From Allomuricauda sp. TMED12 (GTDB lineage: Bacteria > Bacteroidota > Bacteroidia > Flavobacteriales > Flavobacteriaceae), in NCBI GenBank assembly GCA_002167435.2, contig NHBR02000095.1:1-41600 (forward strand): DNA of 41,600 bases, read 5' to 3'. Within the stretch, counting starts at the first letter, position 1. Each line of letters begins with the position of its first letter. Both the position numbers and the translations under genes were made by a program. The notes under the pieces are model-generated. The model was not told the DNA's origin. It searched no databases and worked only from the letters and a program-made list of their open reading frames with translations. Below are positions 26,505 to 35,603 of this stretch, one piece after another.

Positions 26505-27572
26505 ATGTCCCACAATATAAAGCCCGGTGTTGCAACCGGTGATGAAGTACAAGCAATTTTTAACCATGCAAAAGAAAACGGATATGCACTTCCGGCCGTA
26601 AACGTAATTGGCTCGGATAGCATCAATGCCGTTATGGAAACCGCTGCAACATTGAATTCTCCCGTAATTATTCAATTCTCTAACGGAGGAGCACAGTTCA
26701 ATGCAGGCAAAGGACTTTCCAATGATGGTCAAAAAGCAGCTATCCTAGGAGCTGTTGCAGGCGCGAAGCACGTTCACCAATTGGCAGAAGCCTACGGAGC
26801 AACGGTAATACTTCATACAGATCACTGCGCTAAAAAATTATTGCCTTGGATCGATGGATTATTGGACGCCAGTGAAGAGCATTACAAGGAAACTGGTAAA
26901 TCATTGTTCAGTTCGCACATGATCGACCTTTCCGAGGAGCCGATCGAAGAAAATATTGAAATCTGTAAAGGGTATCTGGAGCGCATGAGCAAAATGGATA
27001 TGACTTTGGAGATTGAATTGGGTATAACAGGAGGTGAAGAAGATGGTGTGGACAACACCGACGTTGACGACTCCAAATTGTACACCCAGCCAGAAGAAGT
27101 GGCCTTTGCTTATGAAGAACTTTCCAAAGTTAGCCCAAAATTCACCATTGCTGCAGCATTTGGGAACGTGCATGGGGTATACAAACCAGGTAACGTAAAA
27201 CTGACTCCAAAAATCCTAAAGAACTCCCAAGAATATATTACAGAAAAATATGGTGTAGAGCACAATCACATCGATTTTGTATTTCACGGAGGTTCTGGCT
27301 CCACTTTGGAAGAGATTAGGGAAGCCATTGGTTATGGTGTAATCAAAATGAACATCGATACCGATTTGCAATACGCATTCTTGGAAGGTGTTAGGGATTA
27401 CATCCAAGGAAAAGGAGATTACCTTCAAACACAAATCGGAAACCCTGATGGTGATGACCAACCCAACAAAAAGTTCTATGATCCCCGAGTTTGGCTTCGA
27501 GAAGGTGAAAAAACTTTCATCGCTCGTTTAAAGAAAGCCTTCGAGGATTTGAACAACATAAATACTTTGTAA
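26505..27572 (+). CDS. fbaA: class II fructose-bisphosphate aldolase
   Basis: Zinc-dependent aldolase splitting fructose-1,6-bisphosphate in glycolysis. The 355-residue protein matches the E. coli FbaA type in length. Catalytic D106 and zinc ligand H107 lie in HTDHCAKK. Further ligands and loops are ELGITGGEEDGVDNT, AAAFGNVHGVYKPG and FVFHGGSGS, and the phosphate-binding KMNIDTDLQ is present. The accD gene begins 27 bases downstream, so glycolysis and fatty acid synthesis genes probably share a transcript. Confidence 0.98.
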   Translation: MSHNIKPGVATGDEVQAIFNHAKENGYALPAVNVIGSDSINAVMETAATLNSPVIIQFSNGGAQFNAGKGLSNDGQKAAILGAVAGAKHVHQLAEAYGATVILHTDHCAKKLLPWIDGLLDASEEHYKETGKSLFSSHMIDLSEEPIEENIEICKGYLERMSKMDMTLEIELGITGGEEDGVDNTDVDDSKLYTQPEEVAFAYEELSKVSPKFTIAAAFGNVHGVYKPGNVKLTPKILKNSQEYITEKYGVEHNHIDFVFHGGSGSTLEEIREAIGYGVIKMNIDTDLQYAFLEGVRDYIQGKGDYLQTQIGNPDGDDQPNKKFYDPRVWLREGEKTFIARLKKAFEDLNNINTL

Positions 27573-27599
27573 GCCTTTGTCTAACTAAATATTGATTGC

Positions 27600-28460
27600 A
27601 TGTCGTCTTGGTTTAAAAGAAAGGAAAAAGGAATACAAACAGCTACCGAGGAAAAAAAAGACACCCCAAAGGGGTTATGGTACAAATCCCCTACCGGTAA
27701 AATTGTTGAGGCTGAAGATTTGGCCAAAAACTATTACGTAAGTCCAGAAGATGATTACCACGTCCGAATAGGCAGTAAAGAATACTTTGAAATCCTTTTT
27801 GATGATAACAAGTTCAGTGAACTTGACACAAAAATGGTGTCCAAAGACCCTTTGAAGTTTGAAGACACTAAAAAATATTCTGACCGACTGAAAGCTGCCC
27901 AGAAGAAAACCGGATTAAAAGATGCCGTTAGAACTGCAGTTGGAAAATCCCAAGGAAAAGATATTGTTGTGGCCTGTATGGACTTTGGCTTTATCGGAGG
28001 TTCCATGGGAAGTGTGGTAGGAGAGAAAATATCCCGCGCCATAGATGTGGCCAAAAGAAAAAAAGTGCCATTTATCATGATTTCCAAATCAGGTGGTGCC
28101 CGTATGATGGAAGCCGCCCTTTCCTTGATGCAATTAGCGAAAACATCTGCTAAATTAGCTCAATTGGCAGAGGCCAAAATACCATACATTTCGCTATGTA
28201 CCGATCCAACAACGGGGGGTACAACTGCATCCTACGCGATGTTGGGAGATATCAACATTGCAGAACCCGGTGCATTGATTGGATTTGCTGGGCCAAGGGT
28301 AGTAAAAGACACTACAGGAAAAGATCTTCCTGAAGGTTTCCAAACATCCGAATTCCTTAAAGAGCACGGTTTCTTGGATTTCATCACGCATCGTAGGGAT
28401 TTGAAGAAAAAAATCAATCTCTATATCGATTTGATTACCAATCAACCCGTAAGAAATTAA
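27600..28460 (+). CDS. accD: acetyl-CoA carboxylase carboxyltransferase subunit beta, lacking zinc-ribbon cysteines
   Basis: Beta subunit of the carboxyltransferase that moves CO2 from biotin to acetyl-CoA to form malonyl-CoA. The 286-residue product has the crotonase-type core with [49 protein letters not shown] and [13 protein letters not shown]. The N-terminal zinc ribbon of the E. coli type is not conserved. Where four Cys are expected, the aligned residues are about S30, G33, S48 and D51; the only two Cys in the protein are in the core. A strong terminator follows at 28463. I recall the same loss in related flavobacteria, so it is probably a clade trait. Confidence 0.96.
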   Translation: MSSWFKRKEKGIQTATEEKKDTPKGLWYKSPTGKIVEAEDLAKNYYVSPEDDYHVRIGSKEYFEILFDDNKFSELDTKMVSKDPLKFEDTKKYSDRLKAAQKKTGLKDAVRTAVGKSQGKDIVVACMDFGFIGGSMGSVVGEKISRAIDVAKRKKVPFIMISKSGGARMMEAALSLMQLAKTSAKLAQLAEAKIPYISLCTDPTTGGTTASYAMLGDINIAEPGALIGFAGPRVVKDTTGKDLPEGFQTSEFLKEHGFLDFITHRRDLKKKINLYIDLITNQPVRN

Positions 28461-28462
28461 AT

Positions 28463-28490
28463 AAAGCCCCGAAATCGGGGCTTTTTCTTT
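28463..28490 (+). terminator. terminator of fba-accD
   Basis: Perfect 10-bp inverted repeat, AAAGCCCCGA (28463-28472) and TCGGGGCTTT (28475-28484), with an AA spacer and a T-rich tail. It also lies 3' of the convergent lipoprotein gene and could act in both directions. Confidence 0.88.
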
Positions 28491-28497
28491 TTACATA

Positions 28498-29373
28498 TCA
28501 ATTCTTGAAACGACGCAGGAACACCTCTTCTTCCGTGCCATCAGAATACGTAAGAGTACCTTTGGCATCACAACTACCATCCCCAAAATCCAAACTTACG
28601 GTATTCCCTAGCCGGGTGATATCCAATACACCGCTTACAATAAATCGACAGGACAACTCCCTTCTCAAAGGTGTCGTAATCTCCTTAACAAATTGATTTC
28701 CCGCTCTACTTGTATAGGTACGCTTTCTAGTAATCAAGAAAACGTTATCGCCCCAAAATCCCGTACCAAACCCTTCGATCCACTCTCGTCTTCTGGTTCC
28801 GCTAAAGGATGCTGTCTCACCACTGGGCCAAGTTGCCGTAAATGCCGCATTTGCAATTCCTTGAGGATTTCCATTTTCATTGCTACGAACTCTGACGATG
28901 GAAGCGGAACCTTCGATGGCCACATTATTATAGGTGAAATCTTCAAGGGTTAATTCTATAGTATTTGAAATGGGCTCAACATCCAAAGCATAATTCAAAT
29001 AAATAACTCCACTGAGCACATTTCCCGTTGGAAGTTCACATCCTTCACCAAAATCCAAACTGACCTCTTTGGTACTATCGGAATAAACAACGGTAACAGT
29101 TACACAATCGGGCAAATAGTCCGAATGATAATCTATTTTTGATGTACTTGAAATTTCATCCGCAGCGTAAACATCTTCCGCAATGGAGGTAATCTCTTCC
29201 GAAATCATCTCGGTTTCATCGCTAAACTTTAATTCTGTTGACGATATTACCTCCGTACTATTCAAATCCTCATTACCAGAAGATTCTTTGCTACAAGAAA
29301 TAGAGGTCAACAACAAGCCTCCAATAAGTGCAGAAACAATTCCTTTGATCTTCATTTTAAGTCCCTTTTTCAT
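28498..29373 (-). CDS. predicted lipoprotein, function unknown
   Basis: A 291-residue secreted lipoprotein that I do not recognise. The signal peptide ends in a lipobox, LTSISC (C27 from ATG 29373; ATG 29355 is an alternative). The next residues are a Ser/Glu-rich linker, so anchoring in the outer membrane is likely. The mature part looks all-beta. It holds two related segments, VSLDFGEGCELPTGNVLSG and VSLDFGDGSCDAKGTLTYSD, each with a nearby Cys, which suggests a duplicated domain stabilised by disulfides. It stands alone between accD and the divergent rpsO. Confidence 0.7.
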   Translation of the reverse strand: MKKGLKMKIKGIVSALIGGLLLTSISCSKESSGNEDLNSTEVISSTELKFSDETEMISEEITSIAEDVYAADEISSTSKIDYHSDYLPDCVTVTVVYSDSTKEVSLDFGEGCELPTGNVLSGVIYLNYALDVEPISNTIELTLEDFTYNNVAIEGSASIVRVRSNENGNPQGIANAAFTATWPSGETASFSGTRRREWIEGFGTGFWGDNVFLITRKRTYTSRAGNQFVKEITTPLRRELSCRFIVSGVLDITRLGNTVSLDFGDGSCDAKGTLTYSDGTEEEVFLRRFKN

Positions 29374-29464
29374 AATAATTGATTTTATGGTTTTGCTTCT
29401 TTGACACACGGATCCACAAAAGGTTTAATTTCTTGTTAAAATTCGTAGTTTAAAAAAAAGAACT

Positions 29465-29472
29465 TATCTTTG
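29465..29472 (+). promoter_or_regulatory. -7 promoter element of rpsO
   Basis: TATCTTTG, a perfect TAnnTTTG, 52 bases upstream of the rpsO ATG. It lies in the gap between the divergent lipoprotein gene and rpsO. Confidence 0.6.
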
Positions 29473-29524
29473 CACGCTGATTGAAGGCCAATCAATACAT
29501 AAAAATCATTTAAATAATATTGGA

Positions 29525-29794
29525 ATGTATTTAACAAAAGAAGTGAAAGCCGAGATTTTCAAAAAACACGGCGGCTCTGAGAGCAACACCGGTTCTACGG
29601 AAGGACAAATTGCTTTGTTCACACACCGTATCAACCACTTGACAGGTCACCTTAAAAGGAACCATAAAGATTATAACACCGAGCGTTCTTTGGTGGCGTT
29701 GGTAGGTAAAAGACGTAGTCTTTTGGATTACCTTAAGAAAAAAGATATTGAAAAATACCGTACTCTAATTAAAGAATTAGGTATTAGAAAATAA
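29525..29794 (+). CDS. rpsO: 30S ribosomal protein S15
   Basis: Primary 16S rRNA-binding protein of the small subunit. The 89-residue product has the normal length and the signature HGGSESNTGSTEGQIALFTHRI split over residues 15-36, then HLKRNHKDYNTERSL and LVGKRRSLLDYLKKKD. It has its own promoter element and terminator and is followed by pnp, an order shared with many other bacteria. Confidence 0.98.
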   Translation: MYLTKEVKAEIFKKHGGSESNTGSTEGQIALFTHRINHLTGHLKRNHKDYNTERSLVALVGKRRSLLDYLKKKDIEKYRTLIKELGIRK

Positions 29795-29800
29795 AAACAC

Positions 29801-29834
29801 AAGGGGAGGCATTGGCTTCCCCTTTGTTTTTGGT
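29801..29834 (+). terminator. terminator of rpsO
   Basis: Stem AAGGGGAGGC (29801-29810) pairs with GCTTCCCCTT (29815-29824) with one G-U pair and a 4-base loop, followed by a T-rich stretch. Confidence 0.82.
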
Positions 29835-29859
29835 TGAACAAGTTTCAACTACATAAAGT

Positions 29860-30003
29860 CCCAGCATAAAGCTGGGCAAACACAAAAAGCTTCAAATAGT
29901 TTTTCATTGGTCAAGTGCCATAGGCACACACAACAACAACACAACCCGACCGCCCGGATGGCGGCAGACCAATTGTTTAACGACCCCGCCACGATGGTAG
30001 GGT
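29860..30003 (+). promoter_or_regulatory. structured leader region upstream of pnp
   Basis: The 221-base gap before pnp contains several inverted repeats. CCCAGC/GCTGGG is at 29860-29876. ATTGGTC (29906-29912) pairs with GACCAAT (29967-29973) and encloses the hairpins GTGCC/GGCAC (29915-29927) and CCGCC/GGCGG (29950-29964). A last imperfect hairpin, ACCC/GGGT with CCA/TGG inside (29983-30003), ends 12 bases before the ATG. In E. coli pnp is controlled through its leader. Here the structures are seen, but their role is inferred. Confidence 0.5.
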
Positions 30004-30015
30004 AAGATTAATTTT

Positions 30016-32238
30016 ATGATTCCAAAGACATTCAAAGAGGTCATAGACCTTGGTGACGGTAGAGAGATTTCTATCGAAACCGGAAAACTGGCAAAGCAGG
30101 CCCATGGCTCTGTTGTTGTTCAATCTGGCAAGTGTATGCTATTGTGTACCGTTGTCTCCAATTACAAAGCTTCGGATGTGGACTTTTTGCCACTTACCGT
30201 AGATTATCGCGAAAAATTTGCTGCTGCAGGACGTTACCCTGGAGGTTTCTTTAAAAGAGAAGCCAGACCAAGTGACGGCGAAGTATTGACCATGCGTTTG
30301 GTGGACAGGGTATTGAGACCATTGTTCCCAAAAGATTATCACTCCGAAACACAAGTGATGATTCAATTGATGTCGCATGACGATGATGTTATGCCGGACG
30401 CAATGGCTGGATTGGCTGCCTCTGCCGCCATTCAACTTTCGGATTTTCCATTCGAATGTGCCATTTCTGAAGTACGTGTAGGTAGGGTAAACGGTGAATT
30501 CATCATCAACCCGACAAGGGAACAACTAAAAGAATCCGATATCGACATGATGATCGGTGCCTCTGCAGATTCCGTAATGATGGTAGAAGGTGAAATGGAC
30601 GAGATTTCCGAAGAGGAAATGGTAGAAGCCATCAAATTCGCCCACGAGGCCATTAAAGTACAATGTGCTGCACAGGAAAAATTGGCCGAAGCATTCGGTA
30701 AAAAAGAAGTTCGCGAGTACGAAGCTGAAGCTGAAGATGAAGATCTTCAGAAAAAAATCCACGACATGGCCTACGACAAGGTATATGAAGTGGCCAAAGC
30801 TGGTTCTTCCAAAAAAGAACGTAGCGAGGCATTTGCTGCTATCAAAGAAGAAATCAAAGCATCTTTCTCCGAAGAAGAATTGGAAGAAATTGGTGACTTG
30901 GTTTCCAAATACTACCACAAAGCCGAAAAAGAAGCCGTTAGAAACCTTACATTGGAAGAAGGACTTCGTTTGGACGGTCGTAAGACAACAGATGTTAGAC
31001 CGATCTGGTGTGAAATCGATTATTTGCCATCTGTACACGGCTCTGCCATTTTTACCCGTGGTGAAACTCAGGCATTGGCAACCGTTACTTTGGGGACCTC
31101 CAGAGAAGCGAACCAAATAGATATGCCATCTTACGAAGGTGAGGAAACATTCTATTTGCATTATAACTTCCCTCCTTTCTCAACAGGAGAAGCACGACCA
31201 ATTCGTGGTACTTCGCGTAGAGAGGTTGGACATGGTAACTTGGCACAACGTGCCCTTAAAGGCATGATTCCAGAAGATTGTCCTTATACTGTTCGTGTAG
31301 TTTCAGAAGTATTGGAATCCAACGGTTCCTCTTCTATGGCAACCGTATGTTCCGGTACCATGGCATTGATGGACGCTGGTGTTCAGTTGAAAAAACCTGT
31401 ATCCGGTATCGCAATGGGATTGATTACCGATACGGAAACTGGTAAATACGCCGTGCTTTCCGATATCTTAGGTGATGAAGATCACTTGGGGGATATGGAC
31501 TTTAAGGTAACTGGTACCGCAGATGGTATTACCGCTTGCCAAATGGACATTAAAGTAAAAGGATTGTCCTACGAGATTTTGGTAAATGCTTTGATTCAGG
31601 CCAAGGACGGAAGAATGCACATATTGGGCAAACTTACCGATACTATAGCCGAGCCAAGAGAAGAAGTTAAATCCTACGCTCCAAAAATCGTTACCAAAAT
31701 TATTCCAGGTGAATATATTGGTGCACTTATCGGTAAAGGTGGCGAAGTAATTCAAGAACTTCAAAAAACTACCAATACTACTATAGTTATTAACGAAGAC
31801 CCAGAAACCGAAGAAGGTATTGTGGAAATCCTTGGTACAGGACAAGAAGGTATTGATGCTGTATTGGCTAAGATAGATTCCTTAATGTTTAAACCTGAAG
31901 TGGGAAGTGTTTATGAAGTTAAAGTGATAAAAATGCTTGACTTTGGCGCTGTGGTGGAATACACCGACGCCCCAGGAAACGAAGTATTGCTTCACGTATC
32001 CGAATTGGCATGGGAGCGCACAGAAAATGTTTCCGATGTTGTGAACATGGGAGATGTTTTTGATGTCAAGTACTTTGGTATAGACCCAAGAACCAGAAAG
32101 GAAAAGGTATCAAGAAAAGCCTTATTACCTAAACCTGAAGGATATCAAGAACGTCCACCTAGAAACGATAGAGGTGATCGAAGAGGTGGTGGCGACCGCA
32201 GAGGTGGCAACCGCGATAGAAAGCCAAGAAGGGATTAG
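30016..32238 (+). CDS. pnp: polyribonucleotide nucleotidyltransferase (PNPase)
   Basis: Phosphorolytic 3'-5' exoribonuclease of mRNA decay. The 740-residue product has two RNase PH domains (about 10-215 and 320-545) with [21 protein letters not shown] and the catalytic-site [15 protein letters not shown]. An alpha-helical linker separates them. A KH domain ([13 protein letters not shown]) and an S1 domain ([18 protein letters not shown]) follow. The C-terminal ~30 residues form a disordered Arg/Gly/Asp-rich tail (ending NRDRKPRRD), beyond the S1 domain. The 221-base leader is structured, and a perfect terminator follows. Confidence 0.98.
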   Translation: MIPKTFKEVIDLGDGREISIETGKLAKQAHGSVVVQSGKCMLLCTVVSNYKASDVDFLPLTVDYREKFAAAGRYPGGFFKREARPSDGEVLTMRLVDRVLRPLFPKDYHSETQVMIQLMSHDDDVMPDAMAGLAASAAIQLSDFPFECAISEVRVGRVNGEFIINPTREQLKESDIDMMIGASADSVMMVEGEMDEISEEEMVEAIKFAHEAIKVQCAAQEKLAEAFGKKEVREYEAEAEDEDLQKKIHDMAYDKVYEVAKAGSSKKERSEAFAAIKEEIKASFSEEELEEIGDLVSKYYHKAEKEAVRNLTLEEGLRLDGRKTTDVRPIWCEIDYLPSVHGSAIFTRGETQALATVTLGTSREANQIDMPSYEGEETFYLHYNFPPFSTGEARPIRGTSRREVGHGNLAQRALKGMIPEDCPYTVRVVSEVLESNGSSSMATVCSGTMALMDAGVQLKKPVSGIAMGLITDTETGKYAVLSDILGDEDHLGDMDFKVTGTADGITACQMDIKVKGLSYEILVNALIQAKDGRMHILGKLTDTIAEPREEVKSYAPKIVTKIIPGEYIGALIGKGGEVIQELQKTTNTTIVINEDPETEEGIVEILGTGQEGIDAVLAKIDSLMFKPEVGSVYEVKVIKMLDFGAVVEYTDAPGNEVLLHVSELAWERTENVSDVVNMGDVFDVKYFGIDPRTRKEKVSRKALLPKPEGYQERPPRNDRGDRRGGGDRRGGNRDRKPRRD

Positions 32239-32264
32239 TTTTAACAACATCCTATTATATAAAA

Positions 32265-32300
32265 AAACCCTGGGAATTATTCCCAGGGTTTCTTTTTTTT
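32265..32300 (+). terminator. terminator of pnp
   Basis: Perfect 12-bp inverted repeat, AAACCCTGGGAA (32265-32276) and TTCCCAGGGTTT (32280-32291), with a 3-base loop and a run of T residues. Confidence 0.9.
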
Positions 32301-32393
32301 AAAAAACTACAATCAAAATGTAACTTTTTAGTTTTTTCAACGTATAACCTAATGAGCTCCGGTTCACAAATTTAATTTGAAGGGATTTTTTAG

Positions 32394-33257
32394 ATGAGAC
32401 AGTTAAAGATTACAAAACAGGTTACCAATAGGGAAACCGCGTCGTTGGACAAGTATTTGCAGGAAATCGGTAAGGTAGATTTGATTACCGCCGATGAAGA
32501 AGTGGAATTGGCACAACGAATTAAGGCGGGGGACCAAATAGCCTTGGAAAAATTAACTAAAGCCAACCTTAGGTTCGTGGTTTCTGTGGCAAAACAGTAC
32601 CAAAATCAAGGGTTGACACTTCCTGATTTGATCAATGAAGGAAACTTGGGGCTTATCAAAGCGGCACAACGTTTTGATGAAACCCGTGGATTTAAATTTA
32701 TTTCTTATGCCGTTTGGTGGATTCGTCAATCCATTCTTCAGGCATTGGCAGAGCAATCCCGTATTGTTCGTTTGCCTTTGAACAAAATTGGTTCCATCAA
32801 CAAGATCAACAAAACATTTGCCTTCTTGGAGCAAGCGCACGAGCGTCCACCATCTGCAGAGGAAATTGCCAAAGAATTGGACATGACCGTGGAAGATGTG
32901 AAGCAATCCTTGAAAAACTCAGGCCGTCACGTATCCATGGACGCGCCTTTGATCGATGGTGAAGATTCCAACCTTTACGATGTATTGCGCAGTGGTGAAT
33001 CTCCAAACCCGGACAAGGAACTTTTGCACGATTCCCTTCGTACTGAAATTGAGCGTGCACTGGAAACTCTAACCCCTCGTGAAGCTGATGTAATCAGACT
33101 TTACTTTGGTTTGGCTGGACAACACTCCATGACCTTGGAAGAAATCGGTGAAACTTTTGATCTTACAAGAGAAAGAGTTCGTCAGATTAAAGAAAAAGCA
33201 ATCCGTAGGTTAAAACACACCTCCAGAAGTAAGATTTTGAAAACATATTTGGGATAA
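32394..33257 (+). CDS. rpoD: primary RNA polymerase sigma factor (RpoD/SigA)
   Basis: Housekeeping sigma factor, 287 residues, lacking region 1.1 as usual in Bacteroidota. Region 1.2 has [20 protein letters not shown]. Region 2 contains [19 protein letters not shown] and [15 protein letters not shown], region 3 follows ([13 protein letters not shown]), and region 4 ends with the helix-turn-helix [21 protein letters not shown]. This type of sigma recognises TTG...TAnnTTTG promoters, which are seen across the window. The ATG at 32394 is in a 155-base gap after the pnp terminator; the nearest TAnnTTTG-like sequence there (TAATTTG) is one base short. Confidence 0.97.
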   Translation: MRQLKITKQVTNRETASLDKYLQEIGKVDLITADEEVELAQRIKAGDQIALEKLTKANLRFVVSVAKQYQNQGLTLPDLINEGNLGLIKAAQRFDETRGFKFISYAVWWIRQSILQALAEQSRIVRLPLNKIGSINKINKTFAFLEQAHERPPSAEEIAKELDMTVEDVKQSLKNSGRHVSMDAPLIDGEDSNLYDVLRSGESPNPDKELLHDSLRTEIERALETLTPREADVIRLYFGLAGQHSMTLEEIGETFDLTRERVRQIKEKAIRRLKHTSRSKILKTYLG

Positions 33258-33301
33258 AGTGTGAAAAACACCCTATAAATTACAGTTAAACTATCCTTAA
33301 A

Positions 33302-33379
33302 TTTGATTTTTGGCAGGAAAGTTGTAATTTAGTAAGATATAACAGTTTATCATGACTGTTCGTTTTTTGATTGATGAAT
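33302..33379 (+). ncRNA. possible short transcript unit between rpoD and rpe
   Basis: A promoter-like TTTG (33302-33305), 19-base spacer and TAATTTAG (33325-33332) lie 45 bases after rpoD. They are followed by a small hairpin AACAGT/ACTGTT (33341-33360), a 9-codon ORF (33352-33381) and then a strong terminator. This could be a small RNA of about 65 bases or simply the 3' UTR of rpoD. Nothing identifies a known RNA family. Confidence 0.2.
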
Positions 33380-33408
33380 AAACTCCGGCTGATTACCGGA
33401 GTTTTTTT
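33380..33408 (+). terminator. terminator between rpoD and rpe
   Basis: Perfect 9-bp stem AAACTCCGG (33380-33388) with CCGGAGTTT (33396-33404), a 7-base loop and a T run to 33408. It is 123 bases downstream of the rpoD stop. Confidence 0.85.
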
Positions 33409-33432
33409 CGTTTAAGGATGGCCGTAAATGGC

Positions 33433-33440
33433 TAACTTTG
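33433..33440 (+). promoter_or_regulatory. -7 promoter element of rpe
   Basis: TAACTTTG (TAnnTTTG) ending 4 bases before the rpe ATG at 33445, so the message would be near-leaderless. Confidence 0.55.
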
Positions 33441-33444
33441 TAAC

Positions 33445-34104
33445 ATGAACAAATCAATGATCGCTCCTTCGCTCCTGGCATCCGACTTTGCCAATCTTCA
33501 AAAAGAAATAGAAATGGTGAACCAAAGTGATGCCGATTGGTTTCATTTGGATATCATGGACGGGGTATTCGTGCCCAACATCTCCTTTGGAATGCCAGTG
33601 ATACAAGCCATCGCGAAATATGCCAAAAAACCTTTGGACACACACTTAATGATCGTAGACCCCGACAGATATATCAAAACATTTGCTGATCTGGGGGTGA
33701 ATCATTTGACCGTTCATTATGAGGCATGTCCACATTTGCACAGAACCTTACAAGCCATTAAAGCAGAAGGAATGAAAGCAGGAGTAGCCATTACCCCCCA
33801 CACATCTGTGAGATTATTGGAAGACACTATACAAGATATAGACATTGTTATCGTAATGAGCGTTAACCCAGGGTTTGGAGGACAATCCTTTATCGAGAAC
33901 ACCTATCAAAAAGTAGCCGATCTAAAAGAATTGATCAATCGTAAGAATACAAACACCTTAATTGAAATCGATGGGGGCGTAAATGCGGAAAATGCAAAGA
34001 AACTGATCGATATTGGAGCGGATGTTCTGGTTGCGGGCAGTTTTATATTTAAGAGTGCCAACCCAATCGAAACTATTAAAAAATTAAAAGAAGAAATAGC
34101 GTAA
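33445..34104 (+). CDS. rpe: ribulose-phosphate 3-epimerase
   Basis: Interconverts ribulose-5-phosphate and xylulose-5-phosphate in the pentose phosphate pathway. The 219-residue TIM-barrel protein has APSLLASDFANL at the start, the metal and catalytic HLDIMDGVFVPN, DTHLMIVDPDRYI, the phosphate-loop MSVNPGFGGQSF and EIDGGVNAENA. The full set of catalytic Asp and His residues is present. Its stop codon overlaps the ypdA start by one base (TAATG), so the two are coupled. Confidence 0.97.
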   Translation: MNKSMIAPSLLASDFANLQKEIEMVNQSDADWFHLDIMDGVFVPNISFGMPVIQAIAKYAKKPLDTHLMIVDPDRYIKTFADLGVNHLTVHYEACPHLHRTLQAIKAEGMKAGVAITPHTSVRLLEDTIQDIDIVIVMSVNPGFGGQSFIENTYQKVADLKELINRKNTNTLIEIDGGVNAENAKKLIDIGADVLVAGSFIFKSANPIETIKKLKEEIA

Positions 34105-35090
34105 TGCAGCAATTTGATGTTGTCATCATTGGGGGCGGCCCTATTGGAATAGCATGTGGCCTAGAAGCCAAAAAACAAGGGATTTCCTATATTATTATAG
34201 AAAAAGGGCCTATTGTAAATTCCTTGTTCAACTATCCCATGAACATGCAGTTCTTCTCTTCTTCCGAAAAGCTGGAGATAGACGAGATACCGTTCATTAG
34301 CAAGGAGGCCAAACCCAAACGCAACGAAGCGTTGGAATATTACCGACGGATTGTGACCTCGAACCAGCTCAACATCCATCTCTTTGAAAAGGTTCTTGAT
34401 ACTGTAAAACAAGGAAACACCTTCACGGTAAAGACCGATAAAGATAATTACGAAGCAAAAAACGTAGTGGTCGCTACAGGATTCTATGATCTGCCCAACA
34501 ATATGGGTGTTCCCGGTGAGGATTTGCCCAAGGTATCCCATTACTATAACGATCCTCATTTTTATGCAAGTCAAAAATTGGTAGTTGTAGGTGCCAGTAA
34601 CTCCGCTATAGACGCAGCATTGGAATGTTGGCGTAAAGGCGCAGAAGTAACCCTCGTGATTCGCGGTCCAGAAGTGGGTCCTCGCGTAAAATATTGGGTA
34701 CGTCCCGATATCATTAACCGAATCGAGGAGGGCAGTATCAAAGTCTATTACAATTCTACCGTTAAGGAAATAAAACCTCATAAAATCGTTATCAACTCAC
34801 CAGAAGGCGAGGTTACTTTGGAAAATGATTTTGTGCTGGCCTTGACAGGGTATCGTCCGAATTTTGCCTTTTTGGAAAAACTGGGAATCACTTTATCAGA
34901 CGACACCAAAAGACTTCCCACTTACGACCCCGAAACCATGGAGACCAATGTTGAGGGGCTATTTCTGGCAGGTGTCATCTGCGGGGGCATGGAAACCCAC
35001 AAATGGTTTATAGAAAATTCACGTATCCATGCGCCAATTATTATGAATGCCATCAAGAAGAAAATGGGGGTGGCAGAAGAAAAGTCTTGA
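34104..35090 (+). CDS. ypdA: YpdA-family bacillithiol disulfide reductase (putative)
   Basis: A 328-residue NAD(P)H-dependent flavoprotein related to thioredoxin reductase but without the CxxC pair, as expected for YpdA, the Firmicutes enzyme that reduces bacillithiol disulfide. The FAD motif GGGPIG is at residues 10-15, the NADPH motif VVGASNSAIDAALE near 166, and VEGLFLAGVICGG binds FAD near the C-terminus. Bacillithiol is made by several Bacteroidota, but no bsh gene lies in the window, so the substrate is inferred. It overlaps rpe by one base; doxX begins 82 bases downstream. Confidence 0.88.
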   Translation: MQQFDVVIIGGGPIGIACGLEAKKQGISYIIIEKGPIVNSLFNYPMNMQFFSSSEKLEIDEIPFISKEAKPKRNEALEYYRRIVTSNQLNIHLFEKVLDTVKQGNTFTVKTDKDNYEAKNVVVATGFYDLPNNMGVPGEDLPKVSHYYNDPHFYASQKLVVVGASNSAIDAALECWRKGAEVTLVIRGPEVGPRVKYWVRPDIINRIEEGSIKVYYNSTVKEIKPHKIVINSPEGEVTLENDFVLALTGYRPNFAFLEKLGITLSDDTKRLPTYDPETMETNVEGLFLAGVICGGMETHKWFIENSRIHAPIIMNAIKKKMGVAEEKS

Positions 35091-35172
35091 TTTGAGTTAA
35101 CATTTGTCGCTTTTACAAAAGAGCTTCCCTTTAGATATGATTATATTTAAAGGAATCTGAAAAAGTTTTCAA

Positions 35173-35601
35173 ATGAGCAACACTACAAGTTCCACACAAA
35201 ATTTATTTAGGGTAATCCTAGGCCTTTTGATGATGATGGCGGGTATTGGACACCTTACTTTTCAACGGGAGGAGTTTCAGGCTCAGGTGCCCCGATGGTT
35301 GCCTACAAGCGAAGCTTTTATGGATTTTGTCGTGATAGCTTCAGGCGTTGTTGAGATACTTCTGGGGCTTGCTATGGTTTTTTTGGTCAAACACAAGGTT
35401 AAAGCAGGCATCGCACTGGCCATTTTCTATGTATTGATATTCCCCGGAAACATTTCACAATACACCAATGGCATTGATGCATTTGGATTGGATACGGACC
35501 TTAAAAGATTTATACGCCTGTTTTTCCAGCCTGTATTAATACTTTGGGCCCTTTGGTCTACCGGAGCATTTAAACACCTCATGAACAAACAAAAAAAATA
35601 A
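35173..35601 (+). CDS. DoxX-family membrane protein
   Basis: A 142-residue protein with four predicted membrane helices, roughly at residues 9-27, 52-72, 76-95 and 113-131. The first helix region contains [14 protein letters not shown] and is followed by a soluble [16 protein letters not shown] loop, typical of DoxX/DoxD-like proteins. Members have been linked to thiol stress and redox partners in some bacteria, but this one has no assigned activity. The peroxidase gene starts 2 bases after its stop. Confidence 0.82.
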   Translation: MSNTTSSTQNLFRVILGLLMMMAGIGHLTFQREEFQAQVPRWLPTSEAFMDFVVIASGVVEILLGLAMVFLVKHKVKAGIALAIFYVLIFPGNISQYTNGIDAFGLDTDLKRFIRLFFQPVLILWALWSTGAFKHLMNKQKK

Positions 35602-35603
35602 GT

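Noticed and set aside
30526..31161. Open frame of 211 codons antisense to pnp.
   Set aside because: Phe- and Cys-rich translation typical of the reverse of Lys/Glu-rich coding sequence; pnp is complete on the other strand.
32354..32393. Possible rpoD promoter with TAATTTG (32371-32377).
   Set aside because: The spacing between TA and TTTG is one base instead of two and no -33 is clear; I left it as unassigned.
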